Assembly: GCF_003002815.1 (NCBI RefSeq)
Contig: NZ_PVTF01000003.1
Span: 724,703-788,702 of the forward strand
Source: Umezawaea tangerina
GTDB taxonomy: Bacteria > Actinomycetota > Actinomycetes > Mycobacteriales > Pseudonocardiaceae
Direction: 5' to 3'
Length of the DNA stretch: 64,000 bases
Position numbers and translations under genes: made by a program. Below the pieces are notes generated by a model. It ran no database searches. It was not told the DNA's origin and saw only the letters and a list, made by a program, of their open reading frames with translations. Position 1 is the stretch's first letter. The number at the start of each line of letters is the position of its first letter. This document shows, piece by piece, positions 26,822 through 36,054 of this stretch.

Positions 26822-26900
26822 TTACCTCCGGGTAACGGATGCTGTCCCCATACCTATACCGCCAGTGGCTGTTGTCACAGATCGCTAACGCCCACGATGG
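26822..26900 (-). promoter_or_regulatory. Probable promoter region of the synthetase
   Basis: The 231-bp gap before the synthetase is AT-richer here. On the minus strand GTGACA is followed 16 nt later by TAGGTA, a weak primary-sigma-like pair. A short TTACC/GGTAA inverted repeat (26822-26835) lies downstream of it. Confidence 0.3.
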
Positions 26901-26944
26901 CCCGAACGAGTGAGCAGCTCCCACCATCTGGAACGGTCAAGGCG

Positions 26945-28726
26945 TCACCTGGTCGTGCTGTACCCGATGTCGCACGAGCGGTCCCACGGAACGGCGTCGA
27001 GCAGGGGCCGCGCCCGCTCCCGGCTCAGGTTCCAGGCGTACCAGTCCCGCGTGTCGGCGAGGTCGGACTTCATCCGCACGAGCAGGCAGTCGCGCACGGC
27101 CGGGCCCAGCGGGTCGAACGCGGGCACGGCGTCCACGGACAGCGTGGCCAGGTAGGGCAGGTCGATCTTGCCGGTTGCCTGGAACCGCTCGACGTTGTGC
27201 TCGGCGATGAACCGGTCCGGGTTCAGCGCGGCCAGCACCAGCAGCGTCGCGATCCCGGTCGCCACCATCGACCGCGGCAGCCAGGCCGCGCGCAGCTTGA
27301 CGCCCGCGCCGATGACCATCAGGTACACCGCCGCCAGCCACACCTCGCAGGAGAAGACCAGCAGCCGCAGCGCGGTGAACCCGTAGGCCTGCTGGTAGGC
27401 CCACATGCGGCTCAGCGCGGAGGCCACGATGACCAGGGTCAGCCCGGCGAGCCCGCCGAGCAGGCCCCGCAGCCACCGCCGGTCGGCCGCCGTCCCGGTC
27501 GCCGCGAACCTGGTCGCCACCCCGATGACCACGAGCGTGAGCACGGTGACCGCGAGCAGCTGCCAGAACCCGCTGCGGGCGTACTCGGCGTAGGTCAGCT
27601 CGGCCGTGCGCTGCACGTAGTCGTCCCCGCCGAACAGGCTCGCCAGCTGCACGCCGACGAAGACGGCGAACACCACGACCAGCAGCCCGATCGGGACCGC
27701 CCACTCGCGGCGGGACACCGTGCGCCGGGTGTGCGGCTCGGCGTCCAGCGGCAGCGCGGTGGCCTGCACGTAGCAGGCGCCGATCGTGCCCAGCCCGATC
27801 GTGACGAACAGGAAGCCCCACTCGAACGGCGACACGATGTCGAACTCCGGCACCAGGTCGCCCAGCAGCCCGGCGAACGCCGCGTCCGCGCCCGCCAGCA
27901 GCGGCACGAACACCAGCAGCAGGCCCGCGCTGATCAGGATCGTCCGGCCCAGCGCCTTGTCGTGGTGCTCCGGCCGCGCCGCTTTGAGCCCGCGCGCCGC
28001 CCACTTGATGCTGGGGAACGGAGCTATCCCGAGTGCGACCCCGCCCAGCACCACGCCCCGCAGCGTCCGGCCGTCGGTGACCGCGAGCGACCCCGCCGCG
28101 CACGCCGCCAGCACGCACAGGCTGAACAGCCAGTCGGCGGTCAGGAAGGTGGACACGCTCAACAGCAGCAGCGCGGTGACCGCCCACGCGATGCTCTCCG
28201 GCGAACGGCGTCCCGTCGCGGTGAACACCCCGACCACCGCGACGGCCCCGGTGAGCACCCAGCCGATGCCGGGGACGTCCATCGGCAGCATCGCCGCCGC
28301 CGCGACCCCCGCCGCCGCGCCCGCGTACAGGACCCGCCTCGACGCCGGGCCCTCCGGCGCCGGCCAGAGCGGGGCCGGGTCCCGGTGCGGCACCGGCGGC
28401 CACGGCGGCGCGGCCTGGGCGACCGGAGGAGCGGCCACGGCGACCGACGCCCCGCGGCCTGCGGAGGACGGTTCGGCGGTGGGTATCTCCTCCGCCGGCT
28501 TCCCCTCGCCGGTACCGGGTTTCCGATCGCCGGACGTTCCTTCGGGGATCTTCCCCACGGCGTCCTTCTCCTCGGCCCCCTTTCCTCCAGTGCTTTTCCC
28601 TTCCGGCGTCCTCCCGGCATCGGACCTCGCGGTCGAGGACCGGACGGGCATCGCGGTCGTGGGAACGGCGTCGATGCGGCGCAGACCGAGTTTCCTGGGC
28701 ACGCCGGCGGCAGGCTTGTCGTTCAT
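26945..28726 (-). CDS. DUF4153/DUF4173 membrane protein
   Basis: A 593-residue membrane protein. The first ~125 residues are a low-complexity cytoplasmic tail rich in Lys, Glu, Gly and Pro. About ten hydrophobic helices follow. The signature MWAYQQAYGFTALRLLVFSCEVW (about 445-465) and the C-terminal domain with DCLLVRMKSDLADTRDWYAWNLSRERAR identify the DUF4153/4173 family, whose function is unknown. It is followed 231 bp later by the synthetase and lies 35 bp from the histidine kinase upstream, so it is probably co-transcribed with the two-component genes. Confidence 0.85.
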   Translation of the reverse strand: MNDKPAAGVPRKLGLRRIDAVPTTAMPVRSSTARSDAGRTPEGKSTGGKGAEEKDAVGKIPEGTSGDRKPGTGEGKPAEEIPTAEPSSAGRGASVAVAAPPVAQAAPPWPPVPHRDPAPLWPAPEGPASRRVLYAGAAAGVAAAAMLPMDVPGIGWVLTGAVAVVGVFTATGRRSPESIAWAVTALLLLSVSTFLTADWLFSLCVLAACAAGSLAVTDGRTLRGVVLGGVALGIAPFPSIKWAARGLKAARPEHHDKALGRTILISAGLLLVFVPLLAGADAAFAGLLGDLVPEFDIVSPFEWGFLFVTIGLGTIGACYVQATALPLDAEPHTRRTVSRREWAVPIGLLVVVFAVFVGVQLASLFGGDDYVQRTAELTYAEYARSGFWQLLAVTVLTLVVIGVATRFAATGTAADRRWLRGLLGGLAGLTLVIVASALSRMWAYQQAYGFTALRLLVFSCEVWLAAVYLMVIGAGVKLRAAWLPRSMVATGIATLLVLAALNPDRFIAEHNVERFQATGKIDLPYLATLSVDAVPAFDPLGPAVRDCLLVRMKSDLADTRDWYAWNLSRERARPLLDAVPWDRSCDIGYSTTR

Positions 28727-28761
28727 GGGGAACTCCGATTCCGAGGAGCGGGGACGTTCAG

Positions 28762-29817
28762 CTACAGGACGTCCGACTGGCGGGGAGGTTCAGCGGGCAG
28801 GCTGACGCGGATGCGGCAGCCGGGGCCGTCGACCACGGCGATCGTGCCGCCGTGCAGGTCCACGACCCAGCGGGCGATGTTGAGGCCGAGGCCGGTGCCA
28901 CCGCCACCGGCCCGCTCCCCGCGGGTGAAGCGCTCGAAGACGCGCTCGCGGTCCTCGCGGGCGATGCCGGGACCCTCGTCCACGACCTCGACCACGAGCC
29001 CGTCGGCGTCCGACCGGGCGCGCACGTCCACCCGGCCGTCGGCCGGACCGTGCCGGGCGGCGTTGTCCAGCAGGTTGACCACGACCTGGTGCAGCCGTTC
29101 GCGGTCGGCGATGGCGGTGGCGCCGGGCGGGCTCACGTCGACGGTGAAGTGCACGCCGCGCTTGCCCGCCGCGGCGGCGACCTCCGCCTCCGCGACGACG
29201 TCGGCGAGCATCGGGGCGACCGCGAACTCCTCGCGGTGCAGCACCAGGACACCGGCGTCCACTTTGGACAGGTCGAGCAGCTCGGCGACCAGCCTGCCCA
29301 GCCGCTCGGTCTGCGCCAGCGCGGTGCGCATGGTCGGGCCGTCGGCGGGCGCCACCCCGTCGACCACGTTCTCCAGCACCGCCTGCAACGCGGTGATGGG
29401 CGTGCGGAGCTCGTGCGACACGTTGGCGATCAGCTCGCGGCGCTGCCGGTCGGCCGCCGCCAGGTCGGCCGCCATCCGGTTGAACGCGCTCGCCAGCTCG
29501 CCCACCTCGTCGCGCGCGGTCGCCCTGACCCGCCGCGAGTAGTCGCCCGCCCGCATCGCCCGCGCGGCGGCGGTCATCTCGCGCAGCGGCCTGGTCATGC
29601 CGTGCGCGAGCACCTGCGAGGTGAACAGGACGATGACCAGCGCCCCGATCGTGCTGCGCACCGGCAGCCAGCCGATCTGCGACCAGAAGAACGCCCACCC
29701 GGCCGTGGTCGGGGCCAGCAGCAGGATGCCGAGCTTCAGCTTGATCGACCGCACCGGGTCCAGCGGCCGGGGCAGCTCCTCCACCAGCATCGCGATGATC
29801 GTGCGGAACACGGTCAC
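28762..29817 (-). CDS. Sensor histidine kinase
   Basis: A 351-residue membrane kinase. Two hydrophobic helices at about 28-45 and 53-70 are joined by a very short loop, so it probably senses within the membrane or from the cytoplasm. A HAMP domain (TRPLREMTAAARAMRAGDYSRRV) follows. The phosphoacceptor is His135 in NVSHELRTP. The N box is NLLDNAARHG, G1 is DEGPGIA, and G2 is GTGLGLNIARW. The GTG start overlaps the response regulator stop (GTGA). It should phosphorylate that regulator. The adjacent DUF4153 and synthetase genes may be among its targets. Confidence 0.95.
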   Translation of the reverse strand: MTVFRTIIAMLVEELPRPLDPVRSIKLKLGILLLAPTTAGWAFFWSQIGWLPVRSTIGALVIVLFTSQVLAHGMTRPLREMTAAARAMRAGDYSRRVRATARDEVGELASAFNRMAADLAAADRQRRELIANVSHELRTPITALQAVLENVVDGVAPADGPTMRTALAQTERLGRLVAELLDLSKVDAGVLVLHREEFAVAPMLADVVAEAEVAAAAGKRGVHFTVDVSPPGATAIADRERLHQVVVNLLDNAARHGPADGRVDVRARSDADGLVVEVVDEGPGIAREDRERVFERFTRGERAGGGGTGLGLNIARWVVDLHGGTIAVVDGPGCRIRVSLPAEPPRQSDVL

Positions 29818-30500
29818 CTCGGCACCTCCAGCGCGTACCCGACCCCGTGCACCGTCCGGATCAGGTCCGCGCCGAGCTTGCGGCGCAACGCCTTGATGTG
29901 GCTGTCGACCGTGCGCGCCCCGGTGCTGTCGTGCCATCCCCACACCTCGCTGAGCAGTCGTTCGCGCGGCTGCACCGCGCGCGGGCGTTCCGCGAGGTGC
30001 ACCAGCAGCTCGTACTCGGTGGGCGTCAGGTGCGCCTCGACGCCCGCGCGGTGCACCCGCCGTTCGGCCAGGTCGATCTCCAGGTCCGCCAGCTCGATGC
30101 GCTCGTCGGTCCTGGGCCGCGCGGCCCGTTCGACCCGGCGCAGCAGCGCGTGCACCCTGGCGGCCAGCTCGCGGATGGAGAACGGCTTCGTCAGGTAGTC
30201 GTCCGCGCCGACGGCCAGGCCGACCAGCAGGTCGGTCTCGTCGCCGCGCGCGGTCAGCATCAGCACCGGCACCGGTCGGTGCGCCTGGATCCGGCGGCAC
30301 ACCTCCAGGCCGTCGAAGCCGGGCAGCATCACGTCGAGCACCACCAGGTCGGGCTCGTTCGCCCGTGCGGCGGCGACCCCGGACGGGCCGTCGTGGGCGA
30401 GCTCGACCAGGAACCCCTCGGCGCGCAGCCGCGCCGCCACCGACTCGGCGATCGTCAGCTCGTCCTCGACCACCAGCACCCGTCGCTGTCCGCCCGTCAT
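29814..30500 (-). CDS. OmpR-family response regulator
   Basis: A 228-residue DNA-binding response regulator. The receiver domain (1-120) has the acidic pair in VVEDE, phosphoacceptor Asp56 in VVLDVMLPG, Thr in LTARG, and Lys in LTKPF. The winged-helix output domain (about 130-228) has TPTEYELLVHLAERPRAV and the recognition helix ARTVDSHIKALRRKLG. It lies first in the operon with the kinase. Only 84 bp separate it from the divergent helicase. Confidence 0.96.
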   Translation of the reverse strand: MTGGQRRVLVVEDELTIAESVAARLRAEGFLVELAHDGPSGVAAARANEPDLVVLDVMLPGFDGLEVCRRIQAHRPVPVLMLTARGDETDLLVGLAVGADDYLTKPFSIRELAARVHALLRRVERAARPRTDERIELADLEIDLAERRVHRAGVEAHLTPTEYELLVHLAERPRAVQPRERLLSEVWGWHDSTGARTVDSHIKALRRKLGADLIRTVHGVGYALEVPR

Positions 30501-30584
30501 GCGGCCGACCCTAGGGGCTCGGCGTGGAGAGGTCAGGGGCGACTTGTGGAGGTCGTGTGGAGGTGTGCGCCTACGCTGGGCGGC

Positions 30585-32789
30585 ATGCCGGGTGAGGGAT
30601 CGGTCCTGGAGGCCGTGCTGGAGCGGATCACCTTCGCCAACGAGGAGACGGGCTACACGGTCGCGAAGGTCGACACCGGGCGCGGCAGCGGTGACCTGCT
30701 GACCGTCGTCGGCGCGCTGCTCGGCGCCCAGCCCGGCGAGTCGATCCGGATGCGCGGCCGGTGGGGGTCGCACCCGCAGTACGGCAAGCAGTTCTTCGTC
30801 GACGACTACACGACCGTGCTGCCCGCGACGATCCAGGGCATCCGCCGGTACCTGGGCTCCGGGCTGATCAAGGGCATCGGGCCGGTGCTCGCGGACAAGA
30901 TCGTCACGCACTTCGGCGTGGACGCGCTCGACGTCATCGAGCAGGCGCCCGAGCGGCTGATCGAGGTGCCGAAGCTCGGGCCCAAGCGCACCAAGCTGAT
31001 CGCCGCCGCGTGGGAGGAGCAGAAGGCGATCAAGGAGGTCATGATCTTCCTCCAGGGCGTCGGGGTGTCGACCTCCCTCGCCGTGCGGATCTACAAGCAG
31101 TACACCGACAGGTCGATCGACGTCGTCCGCCAGGAGCCCTACCGGCTCGCCTCCGACGTGTGGGGCATCGGGTTCCGCACGGCCGACGTGATCGCGAAGG
31201 CCGTCGGCATCCCGCACGACAGCCCGCAGCGGATCAAGGCCGGGCTCCAGTTCACGCTGTCCGAGGCCACCGGCAACGGCAACTGCTTCCTGCCCGAGCA
31301 GTCCTTGATCGGCGAGGCCATCAAGATCCTCCAGGTCGACGCCGGACTGGTGATCGACTGCCTCGCCGAGCTGGTGGACGAGGAGGGCGTGGTGCGCGAG
31401 GTCCTGCCGGTGGACGGCGAGGACGTGCCCGCGATCTACCTGGTTCCCTTCCACCGCGCGGAGATCTCGGTCGCGGGCCAGCTGCTGCGGCTGCTCGGCA
31501 CGTCCGACGAGCGGATGCCCGCGTTCGGGTCGGTGGACTGGACGCGCGCGTTCGCGTGGCTCGGCGCGTCGCTCGAGGCCAAGCAGGAGGAGGCCGTGAA
31601 GCTCGCGCTGACCCGCAAGGTCGCCGTGCTGACCGGCGGACCCGGCTGCGGCAAGAGCTTCACCGTGCGGTCGATCGTGCGGCTCGCGGCGGCGAAGGGC
31701 GCGAAGGTCGTGCTGGCCGCGCCGACCGGCCGGGCCGCCAAGCGGCTGACCGAGCTGACCGGTCACGAGGCCCGCACCGTGCACCGGCTGCTGGAGCTCA
31801 AGCCCGGCGGTGACGCGGCGTTCGACCGGGACCGTCCACTGGACGCGGACCTGGTGGTCGTCGACGAGGCGTCCATGCTGGACCTGTTGCTGGCCAACAA
31901 GCTCGTCAAGGCCGTCGCGCCCGGCGCCCACCTGCTGCTGGTCGGCGACGTGGACCAGCTGCCGTCCGTCGGTGCGGGGGAGGTGCTGCGCGACGTGCTG
32001 GCGCAGGGCAGCCCGGTCCCGAACGTCCGGCTGACGCACATCTTCCGGCAGGCCCAGCAGTCCGGCGTGGTCACCAACGCCCACCGGGTGAACTCCGGCG
32101 AGTACCCCGTGGTGCAGGGGCTGCCGGACTTCTTCCTGTTCCCCGTGGAGGAGGCGGAGGAGGCGGCGACGATGACGGTGGACGTGGTCGCCCGCCGCAT
32201 CCCGGCGAAGTTCGGTCTCAACGCCCGCCGCGACATCCAGGTGCTGGCGCCGATGCACCGCGGACCGGCGGGCGCGGGCGCGTTGAACGCGGTGCTGCAG
32301 GAGGCTTTGACGCCCGCCCGCGAAGGTCTGCCGGAACGCCGGTTCGGCGGCCGCGTGTTCCGGGTGGGGGACAAGGTCACGCAGATCCGCAACAACTACG
32401 ACAAGGGTGTAAATGGTGTCTTCAACGGCACTCTCGGCGTCGTGACCGGACTGGACACCGTCGAGCAGAAGCTCACCGTCCGCACCGACGAGGACGAGGA
32501 CGTCGACTACGAGTTCGGTGAGCTGGACGAGCTGACGCACGCCTACGCGATGACCATTCACCGTTCACAGGGGAGCGAGTACCCGTGCGTCGTCATCCCG
32601 GTGACGACGAGCGCGTGGATGATGTTGCAGCGCAATCTGCTTTACACCGCAATCACCAGGGCGAAGAAGCTCGTAGTCCTCGTCGGATCCCGAAAGGCCA
32701 TCGGTCAGGCCGTTCGGACCGTCGGCGCAGGTAGACGACACACCGCGCTCGACCACCGGCTGCGACCGCGGTCCGTCCATTTGAGTTGA
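30585..32789 (+). CDS. recD2: RecD2-type ATP-dependent DNA helicase
   Basis: A 734-residue superfamily 1B 5'-3' helicase. The N-terminal ~100 residues form an OB-like domain, followed by helix-hairpin-helix units (IKGIGPVLADKIV, VPKLGPKRTKLI, VWGIGFRTADVIA). Motif I is LTGGPGCGKSFT near residue 350, motif Ia APTGRAAKRL, motif II VVVDEASMLD, motif III LVGDVDQLPSVGAGEVL, and motifs V/VI AMTIHRSQGSEY and LYTAITRAKK. It lacks RecBC partners, as is normal for RecD2, which works in repair and replication-fork maintenance. The family length is about 720-750. Confidence 0.95.
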   Translation: MPGEGSVLEAVLERITFANEETGYTVAKVDTGRGSGDLLTVVGALLGAQPGESIRMRGRWGSHPQYGKQFFVDDYTTVLPATIQGIRRYLGSGLIKGIGPVLADKIVTHFGVDALDVIEQAPERLIEVPKLGPKRTKLIAAAWEEQKAIKEVMIFLQGVGVSTSLAVRIYKQYTDRSIDVVRQEPYRLASDVWGIGFRTADVIAKAVGIPHDSPQRIKAGLQFTLSEATGNGNCFLPEQSLIGEAIKILQVDAGLVIDCLAELVDEEGVVREVLPVDGEDVPAIYLVPFHRAEISVAGQLLRLLGTSDERMPAFGSVDWTRAFAWLGASLEAKQEEAVKLALTRKVAVLTGGPGCGKSFTVRSIVRLAAAKGAKVVLAAPTGRAAKRLTELTGHEARTVHRLLELKPGGDAAFDRDRPLDADLVVVDEASMLDLLLANKLVKAVAPGAHLLLVGDVDQLPSVGAGEVLRDVLAQGSPVPNVRLTHIFRQAQQSGVVTNAHRVNSGEYPVVQGLPDFFLFPVEEAEEAATMTVDVVARRIPAKFGLNARRDIQVLAPMHRGPAGAGALNAVLQEALTPAREGLPERRFGGRVFRVGDKVTQIRNNYDKGVNGVFNGTLGVVTGLDTVEQKLTVRTDEDEDVDYEFGELDELTHAYAMTIHRSQGSEYPCVVIPVTTSAWMMLQRNLLYTAITRAKKLVVLVGSRKAIGQAVRTVGAGRRHTALDHRLRPRSVHLS

Positions 32790-32867
32790 CCCGAAGTTTT
32801 CCTAGATCGACGACCACTCTTGTGGGCACACTGCTTCCCGGCAGAACCTCCAGCCGTAAGGACTCCA

Positions 32868-33476
32868 GTGCGCACCCTGCTCCTCCTCACCGCTTTGACG
32901 ACACTGGCTTTCGCCACCGCGGGCTGCGGTGACTCCCCGTCCACGCCCGCCGCGGCGGCCGACGGCCTCGGCGACACCACCCAGCACGGCGCACCGCGGG
33001 TGGCCTCCCCGATGGTCTTCGCCAACTCCGCGAAGAAACCCTGTGGCCTGCTGACCGAGCCTCAGCTCAAGACACTCGGCATGCCGGGGGTCGAGGGCGT
33101 CGCAGGCGCGGGCGACACCGGTCCGATGTGCGACTGGGACGACACCCCCGGTACCAGCGGGCAGCGCGTCAGCTTCACGTTCACCAAGGGCAACGGCAAC
33201 GGTGGACTCGACCGCGTCTACGAGCTCAAGAGCACCTTCAAGCTGTTCGAGCTCCAGGCGCCCATCCAGGACTACCCCACGCTCCTCAACGCGCCCACGG
33301 ACGACCGCCTCAAGGGCGTGTGCACCCTGGTCGTCGGCATCACCGACGACCAGATCCTCACCACCACGATCCAGATGCGCACCACCCCGAAGCCCGCGCC
33401 GCGCGCGTTCGAGCCGTGCGTCGTGGCCAGGGAAGCGGCCGACCTCGCGCTGACCAGCATCCGCACCGCGGGCTGA
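32868..33476 (+). CDS. DUF3558 domain-containing lipoprotein
   Basis: A 202-residue lipoprotein. The signal RTLLLLTALTTLAFATAGCG has lipobox TAGC, so Cys near residue 20 is lipidated. The mature domain has paired cysteines (KPCGLL, MCDWDD, GVCTLVV, EPCVVARE) and the pattern of DUF3558 proteins, which are abundant lipoproteins of unknown function in Pseudonocardiaceae and mycobacteria. GTG 32868 is preceded by AAGGA. It lies 78 bp downstream of the helicase. Confidence 0.88.
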   Translation: MRTLLLLTALTTLAFATAGCGDSPSTPAAAADGLGDTTQHGAPRVASPMVFANSAKKPCGLLTEPQLKTLGMPGVEGVAGAGDTGPMCDWDDTPGTSGQRVSFTFTKGNGNGGLDRVYELKSTFKLFELQAPIQDYPTLLNAPTDDRLKGVCTLVVGITDDQILTTTIQMRTTPKPAPRAFEPCVVAREAADLALTSIRTAG

Positions 33477-33808
33477 CCCCGGCGGTGTCGCGCGGCGGCC
33501 GACCTCTGGGGTGGTTCTCGGCGGCCGTCACCGCACCGCTCCGGCGCGGTTGGCGCGGAAAGCGTTTTCAGGCATCGGGTCGCGGTGTGCGAGCCGGTGT
33601 AGGCCTCGTCTGTCCGACAACCGACAAGTGGTAGCTGACAACCACTTCACGATCGGCGAGCGGGGTGGACCTCGGCGACGAGGCGGGCGACCGCCGACGT
33701 CGCCTGCCTCGTCCTGTCCGCATCAGACAGGTTTTTCCCACCCCGTCTCCGTACGCGCCGTCCGGGCCGCCGGTTCGCCCGGAGCGGGCGCGCGGAGACG
33801 GTGCCGTC
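33477..33808. other. 332-bp intergenic region with tandem hairpins
   Basis: No gene is supported. It contains AAGTGGT/ACCACTT (33626-33632 with 33641-33647, loop 8), a large stem GAGGCGGGCGA/TCGCCTGCCTC with one mismatch (33680-33690 with 33700-33710), and immediately after it a U-tract terminator. A small RNA ending at about 33736 is possible. Confidence 0.45.
33713..33736 (+). terminator. Intrinsic terminator with U-tract
   Basis: CCTGTC and GACAGG pair around a 7-nt loop and are followed by TTTTT, a textbook intrinsic terminator that is rare in such GC-rich DNA. It lies 237 nt after the nearest plus-strand stop, which is far for an ordinary gene terminator. Confidence 0.6.
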
Positions 33809-34051
33809 CTACTGGCGGTAGCCCTCGACGGTGCCGGCGTCGCGGGTCTCGGCGGCGTCGGGGTCCATGCCGGCCGCGCGGCGCGCACGGCGTTGGCGGA
33901 GCAGGTCCCACGCCTGGTCGAGGCCGACCTCGATCGTGCGCAGGCGGGCCGTCTCCTCGGCGGACAGGCCTTCGCCGATCCTCGAGTTCTCCAGCTCGTG
34001 CTCCTCGGCGACCAGCTGGTTGATCCGGGAGATCACTTCTTCGTCGGTCAT
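33809..34051 (-). CDS. DUF2630 family protein
   Basis: An 80-residue soluble helical protein starting MTDEEVISRINQLVAEEHEL. The EEVISRI, LVAEEHEL, RLRTIEVGLDQAWDLLRQRRARR and DPDAAE segments are those of DUF2630, a small actinobacterial family of unknown function whose usual length is about 80. The frame stays open 25 codons further upstream, but that part is Gly/Ser-rich and non-conserved. It is divergent from the carboxypeptidase. Confidence 0.88.
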   Translation of the reverse strand: MTDEEVISRINQLVAEEHELENSRIGEGLSAEETARLRTIEVGLDQAWDLLRQRRARRAAGMDPDAAETRDAGTVEGYRQ

Positions 34052-34200
34052 GGGCTCAGGACTACCCCCACTCCGGGGTGCGCCGCCACTCGACGTGGGC
34101 TCCGTCTCCTGGTCCATAACGCCCATGTATGGCCGGTCGGAGGGTGTGCGCGACCCGGTTCGTGCCCCATCCTCCAGCTCAACCCTGCGAAAGGATCAAC

Positions 34201-35964
34201 GTGTTGTCGAGAAAACGTCCGATGGTGTCCTTCGCGGTCGCCCTCGCGGCCGCGGGTGCGGTGATCGCCGGTGGTGCGCCCGGTTCCGCGGGTCCCCTGC
34301 CCGACGCGGCCGCGGCGCAGCCCGGTCCGACCTACGTCTACAAGGTGCACGCGCCGCTCGGTCAGCAGTCGCAGGACCTGCTCGGCCGCGGGTTCGACGT
34401 GCTGGAGCAGCGCGACGGGGACAGCCTGTTCGTCCTCGGCGGCAAGGACGAGGGCACCCGCCTGCAGCAGGCCGGTTTCACCGCGGTCGTCGACCAGGTG
34501 CTGGCCCCGCCGCAGTGGACGCCGCCCGCCAAGAAGTCCCAGGTGGACGCGGCCGACATCAACGAGACCTTCTACGGCGGCTACCACACGGTCAACGCCC
34601 ACTACGCCCACCTCGACGCCGTCGCGGCCCAGTACCCGTCCCTCACCACGCTCGTCGACTACGGCGACTCGTGGAAGAAGACCCAGGGCGCGGGCGGCTA
34701 CGACCTGCGGGCCATCTGCATCACCAAGCTCAACGCCGGTGACTGCGCCCTCGACCCGAACGCCCCCAAGCCGCGCTTCTTCGTCATGGGCCAGCTGCAC
34801 GCCCGCGAGCTCACCACCGGTGACGTCGCCTGGCGCTGGATCGACCACCTCACCTCCGGCTACGGCACCGACGCGAGCGTCACCGCCCTGCTCGACTCCA
34901 CCGAGGTGTGGGTCGTCCCGCAGGCCAACCCGGACGGCGTCAACATCGTGCAGCAGGGCGGCAACTCGCCGATCTACCAGCGCAAGAACGCCAACGGCAC
35001 CAACGGTTCCAACTGCGGTGGTTCCGCCAGCAGCCAGCTCGGCATCGACCTGAACCGCAACACCAGCTCCCACTGGGGCGGCCAGGGCACCTCCAGCGCC
35101 CCCTGCGACCAGACCTACAAGGGCCCCAGCGCCAACTCCGAGGTCGAGACCCAGGCCCTCCAGTCCCTGTGGCGCAGCCTCTACAAGGACAAGCGCGGCA
35201 CCGCCCCCGGCGACGCCGCCCCCGCCGACACCACCGGTGTCGTCGTCAGCATGCACAGCTACTCGAACCTGATCCTCTTCCCGTGGGGCTACGACTCCAC
35301 CCAGAAGGCCGGGAACGACGCCCCGCTGCGCAAGATGGGCACCGACCTCCAGGCCATCGCCGGCTCCGGCTGGACCTCCGGCCAGCCCGGCGAGGTCCTC
35401 TACAACGCCGCGGGCGCCACCGACGACTGGGTCTACGACGACCTCGGCGTCGCCAGCTTCGTCTGGGAGATCGGCCCCAGCAGCGGCTCGTGCAGCGGCT
35501 TCTTCCCGACCTACTCCTGCCAGGCGGGCACCTTCTGGCCCAAGGTCAAGCCGATGCTGACCTACGCCGCCGACAAGGCCGCCGGCCCCTACGCCACCAC
35601 CACCCCGCCGCCCACCGGCTGCGACACGAGGACCAACGACACCGACGTCGCCATCCCCGACAACGGCGCCGCGGTCACCAGCACCATCACCATCGCGGAC
35701 TGCACCGGCAACGCCTCCGCCACCTCCCAGGTCGAGGTCCACGTCAAGCACACCTACCGCGGTGACCTCGTGCTGGACCTGGTCGCCTCCGACGGCTCCT
35801 CCTACCGCCTCAAGTCGTCCAACAACGACTCCGGCGACAACATCGACACCACCTACACCGCGAACCTCTCGTCCGAGCTCCGCAACGGCGACTGGAAGCT
35901 CAAGGTGCAGGACGTCGCCTCCCAGGACGTCGGCAACATCGACACCTGGAGCCTGACCGTCTAG
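34201..35964 (+). CDS. Secreted M14 zinc carboxypeptidase with P-domain
   Basis: A 587-residue exported metallopeptidase. The GTG start (AAAGGA upstream) gives a signal peptide MVSFAVALAAAGAVIAGG. A prodomain (about 40-110) precedes the M14 catalytic domain: zinc ligands in GQLHARE (about 200), substrate Arg/Asn in GIDLNRN, zinc His in VVSMHSYSNL and the catalytic Glu in FVWEIGP. Two cysteine pairs are present. The last ~110 residues (TDVAIPDNGAA to TWSLTV) are a proprotein-convertase P-like beta domain with HTYRGDLVLDLVASDGSSY. It should digest extracellular peptides. Confidence 0.93.
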   Translation: MLSRKRPMVSFAVALAAAGAVIAGGAPGSAGPLPDAAAAQPGPTYVYKVHAPLGQQSQDLLGRGFDVLEQRDGDSLFVLGGKDEGTRLQQAGFTAVVDQVLAPPQWTPPAKKSQVDAADINETFYGGYHTVNAHYAHLDAVAAQYPSLTTLVDYGDSWKKTQGAGGYDLRAICITKLNAGDCALDPNAPKPRFFVMGQLHARELTTGDVAWRWIDHLTSGYGTDASVTALLDSTEVWVVPQANPDGVNIVQQGGNSPIYQRKNANGTNGSNCGGSASSQLGIDLNRNTSSHWGGQGTSSAPCDQTYKGPSANSEVETQALQSLWRSLYKDKRGTAPGDAAPADTTGVVVSMHSYSNLILFPWGYDSTQKAGNDAPLRKMGTDLQAIAGSGWTSGQPGEVLYNAAGATDDWVYDDLGVASFVWEIGPSSGSCSGFFPTYSCQAGTFWPKVKPMLTYAADKAAGPYATTTPPPTGCDTRTNDTDVAIPDNGAAVTSTITIADCTGNASATSQVEVHVKHTYRGDLVLDLVASDGSSYRLKSSNNDSGDNIDTTYTANLSSELRNGDWKLKVQDVASQDVGNIDTWSLTV

Positions 35965-35984
35965 GAAACACCGGGACACCAAGG

Positions 35985-36021
35985 GGAAGCGGCCGGTCGG
36001 GCACCTCGACCGGCCGCTTCC
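35985..36021. terminator. Terminator between convergent peptidase genes
   Basis: A 15-bp perfect stem (35985-35999 with 36007-36021) with a 7-nt loop lies between the stops at 35964 and 36055. Confidence 0.75.
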
Positions 36022-36054
36022 GCCGTTCCGCGTCGTACGGGGGCCGACTTCCCG

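Noticed and set aside
25340..29542. 1400-codon plus-strand open frame over the synthetase, DUF4153 and kinase genes
   Set aside because: It crosses three real minus-strand genes and has no recognisable domain or ribosome-binding site.
21573..30500. Considered a classical modular NRPS cluster
   Set aside because: Only one A-T unit, no condensation or thioesterase domain and no tailoring enzymes; Pls/PosA architecture fits better.
33568..33888. Small minus-strand frame in the 33.5-33.8 kb gap
   Set aside because: Arg/Pro-rich, overlaps the DUF2630 gene in another frame and the hairpin pair; no start signal.
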